Source: Chara braunii
Taxonomy: Eukaryota; Streptophyta; Charophyceae; Charales; Characeae
Direction: 5' to 3'
Length of the DNA stretch: 21,236 nt
Assembly (NCBI GenBank): GCA_003427395.1
Contig: BFEA01000358.1
Location: 189,782 to 211,017 of the forward strand
Within the stretch, counting starts at the first letter, position 1; each line of letters starts with the position of its first letter. The notes beneath the pieces were generated by a model. The model ran no database searches. It was given only the letters and a program-made list of their open reading frames with translations, and was not told the origin of the DNA. The translations under genes and the position numbers were made by a program. Below are positions 18,490-21,236 of this stretch, piece by piece.

Positions 18490-20080
18490 TCTTTACGGGG
18501 CATGGTACATAAAAAAATCAGGCAATCTCACATATGGGCCGGTCATCTCCTCACCGGCCATCCCAATATGGTCTCTCCGCTGGCACTATCGGTAGGGGTT
18601 TATCCCATACCTCAAGCACAGCTCAACCGTCGCGAGCGCGGTACCCAGGTCTCAGCAAGGCTTTCGCCCTTTTCTCCTTACCCAGAATACCCCATCCCTT
18701 CTTGCCGCTTTGCATATCCATACCGATACCGAGGGTTACCTCGAGTGCCTAAATACAGGGACAAAGTCAGCCGTCCGGGCATTCACTTCCATCGGTCCGA
18801 CAAAAATCAGCCTTTCCCAAAACCATGCTACGAGAAGCTACTGATCGTCTCCCGAGCTCCGTCTTTGCCCCATGCAGCGGTGCTCCCTCCTCCAGTCCAC
18901 AGGCTAGGCCTCGCCTGAGGAACGTTTCACACCCCGCCCGGCAGATCAATCGAGCCGAAGCCCGTCACCGCGCGGACAAGGATGCTAACAAGCACTCGAC
19001 GTGACAAACTCCCGTTAGACAGCTCGGTGGCCTGACCCCCGCATACGAATAAACGGCAGCCTGCAAAAAAAACAATGTTTGGCAACCCGCACTGACCGGT
19101 GCAGACCAATCCTTTCCTTCCGAAAGGTAGGACGCTCGAATCCCATCATGCAAACACAAGTCCCAAGCGGGCCACATAGTTTACAAGTGTCATTCCCTTG
19201 GTGCACTCAGCGCTTCCTACCCATAACTCACAGATTTTCTCTCAGGACAATGAGTGTCATTCCCCTTACTTTCATATACAGTGGTTGGTTCCTTCTCGTG
19301 AGAATGTTCAAGGGTGAGCTAGTTTTCCTTGGAGTTTAGCAACTCCCTTCATTTCCCTTCTCTTCACTTGTTTGTCCTTTCATAGGGTAGGATTGTTATT
19401 TCTTGATGGCCCGTTGTGTTCATATTGGTTCCTTCAATCATTAAAAAAATGCAAAGTGCATGAGCCCGCTGGGCTCAAAAGAAGAAGGGGAAAGCACCCA
19501 TTCGGTCGGATCACTCCCCCATGGGATTTTCATTGGAGCCTGGCCTAGGCCAAGCACCAACCGCCTGCCAGGAGCCCTTCTTTCATACGAAGAGGAAGGG
19601 TCGACATGCGACTTACCCAAGGTCGAAAAAAAACTTCCCCGGACTGGCGAACACCAACACCGGACGAAGGAGGGCTAGAGCCATTATACAAGGAAATGAC
19701 TGATCAAGTGCATAGCATGCAAGTTATACCTCCAGGCCTGGCCATTCCATGTGCCGAGCCACCCTCAAATCTGATTTCTCACAAGGGAAAGAGCAAACTC
19801 AAGTCCATTTTCCTTATCTTGGGTTGTGTACACGTCAATGCGTCGGGCGCCCCCATCGGAATCGCAAGGGTCAATTTAACCCTTGCCCGTCAACTCCACC
19901 ATTTTTGTAGGGTCAAACCCCGGTAGACTTTCGAGCCTTAGTCGACCCCACTGCGAGTCCGAGTTGGCTCGGCCCGCCCACACTCACGCTCAGGGCGCGG
20001 GCCATTCGTTCCAAGGTCACCCCCACCTAGTGCTTTGAGATGGATGGGGGTGGGCCATCGCGCGAGAGAGCTTTGACATT

Positions 20081-20149
20081 GGGGATGTAGCTCAACCCTC
20101 ACGCCGGGTGGTAGTCTCGCTGGTCGTTCCACAACGCTGATTTTTTTTT
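20081..20149 (+). other. tRNA-Ala-like 5' end followed by T9
   Basis: GGGGATGTAGCTCA matches the 5' end and A-box start of plant tRNA-Ala. GTGGTAG appears after a roughly 13-base interruption, and the segment ends in nine T, the kind of signal that stops RNA polymerase III. No cloverleaf can be drawn, the B box is at best partial (GGTCGTTCC), and no 3' acceptor strand is seen. It could be a tRNA-derived SINE head or coincidence. Confidence 0.2.
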
Positions 20150-20965
20150 ATTCTTTATTGTGTTCTCAAGCAACTATTCCTTCCAATACGCAGGCAGTCA
20201 AGGGGTGCTTTGAGCCTTTCTCTTCTCTTGTGCATAGGCTAAGCGCCATCCTTAGGCCACACACCCTTTCCCTAAGCATTTTGGCTATATGGTGTCATCG
20301 GGGTGCGGTGGGGCCGTCCTTCCCCTCGCCTCTACGCATCCGTCGGATCTCTCAATTTGCTTCCCACCTTATTGAAGTAGGCCCCTTAGTCTTTTCGGGG
20401 TCCTCATATGCATGCACACACAACATCACTTTTTCCTTGGCATGACAACACTCCCATTTGCACCCCAAGTCTTTAAACGCACAAGTCATATCCATGGGGT
20501 AACTCTATGTCAAGGGTCCCATAGCCCCTACGCCCTCTTTCCTTTCCCTCTTGATGCCCGGTTCCACTTGCCCCTATCCCGCTCAAGGCATCTTTATCCA
20601 TCACTTACTTGCATAATCCCACACAAACAAAAAGATTCATACAATCCCCCATCGGGGGTCAACACATAGCCCTTCCCACATGCCTATTCTTTCAAGTCCT
20701 TTGGCTGCTCATTGTTCCCTCTTGTTGTTCAATCAGCCCATTCTCTTCTCATAGTCATGCAGTCAGGGAGATGGTTGAGTCAAACTGACCTCACTTTCAA
20801 CTTATGCTTTCTTCCGGATTTCGCCTCTCCCACTTCCTTTTTTTGGACGTCCTCTTTCTTGCCTTCTTGGTGGCACAAGGGACCGGCTACCCCCCCTTGT
20901 CCTCTTTCTCCACCAAGTGAGTTCTGATTTCATTCTCCGCTCGTGCCCTGACAATTTTTTGCAAG

Positions 20966-21158
20966 TGAGGGGGGGAGAAAGGTTAGTCATATGCTAAGTG
21001 AGGGGAAGGGAGAGAAAGGGCCGGATGATGATGCGAGGGAGAGAGAGAGGAAGAGAGAGGGAGAGAGAAAAGGCAAGGGGGAAGACGAAAGAGGGAGAAA
21101 GAGGGGAAGGGAGAGAGAAGGGAAAGGGATAGGGGGAGAGCGAGAGAAGGAAGGAGAA

Positions 21159-21236
<78 letters not shown>
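20966..21236 (+). repeat. Purine-only tract ending in (GA)38
   Basis: From 20966 the plus strand is almost entirely A+G, with many GGGAGAGA-type blocks, and it ends in an uninterrupted (AG)n run from 21161 to the window edge (76 nt visible). This reverses the strand bias of the rest of the window, where pyrimidines dominate the plus strand. Confidence 0.95.

Larger units (their letters stand above)
18490..21236. other. Region with no supported gene
   Basis: Neither strand shows a recognisable domain. Open frames such as 18424-18918 plus and 19606-19926 plus have no domain or codon pattern to support them. No copy of the 65-bp, 26-bp, 40-bp or 29-bp arrays occurs here, so no 5' LTR matching the low-coordinate region was found. 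Local items are a tRNA-like 5' end at 20081 and purine tracts from 20966. Confidence 0.45.

Noticed and set aside
18424-18918. 164-residue plus-strand frame upstream of the array
   Set aside because: No recognisable motif, and it overlaps the possible fifth array remnant on the other strand; not enough to call a gene.

Overview
This window looks like repeat-rich nuclear DNA from a eukaryote. The evidence is a decayed Ty3/gypsy-type LTR retrotransposon on the minus strand, exon-like pieces of a DNMT3-type cytosine-5 methyltransferase with plausible GT/AG splice sites, several minisatellites, long strand-asymmetric pyrimidine tracts and a terminal (GA)n run. From memory, the gag and pol wording resembles elements of charophyte green algae such as Chara. 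That assignment is inference and was not searched.

Layout, from low to high coordinates. 1-2591 is non-coding and pyrimidine-rich. It carries five hairpins sharing an 8-nt loop, a 26-bp tandem array, and an LTR-like end. At 2594-2624 and again at 3983-4014 there is the same two-part signature on the minus strand: a 7-bp hairpin followed by a polypurine tract. Between the two copies lie two DNMT3-like exons (about 2893-3034 and 3083-3333) and a 65-bp tandem array. 4015-6611 has no recognisable gene but holds three more minisatellites in a row.

6612-14323 is the body of the element, read right to left: gag (capsid and CCHC knuckle), aspartic protease, reverse transcriptase, RNase H and integrase with a GPY/F tail. 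A separate distal ORF (7409-6612) with two SUMO-interaction-like motifs follows. The polyprotein is dead as read. It has four in-frame stops and three frameshifts, and the second catalytic Asp of integrase is replaced by Asn. Most of the base changes look like C:G to T:A transitions.

Upstream of gag and on the same strand, 18173-14791 holds four tandem copies (A-D) of a two-module protein that I do not recognise. Each has an N-terminal module ending in a GW...A.G motif, and a C-terminal module built around an aromatic-rich, mostly xPF-containing core. All copies are broken by TGA stops or single-base frameshifts, but their protein alignment is clear. A possible fifth remnant lies at 18489-18307. 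18490-21236 has no gene I can support. It contains a tRNA-Ala-like 5' end followed by T9, and ends in a purine-only tract.

The two points most worth follow-up are the unnamed four-copy array joined to a retrotransposon, and the methyltransferase exons trapped between two retrotransposon-type 3' termini.
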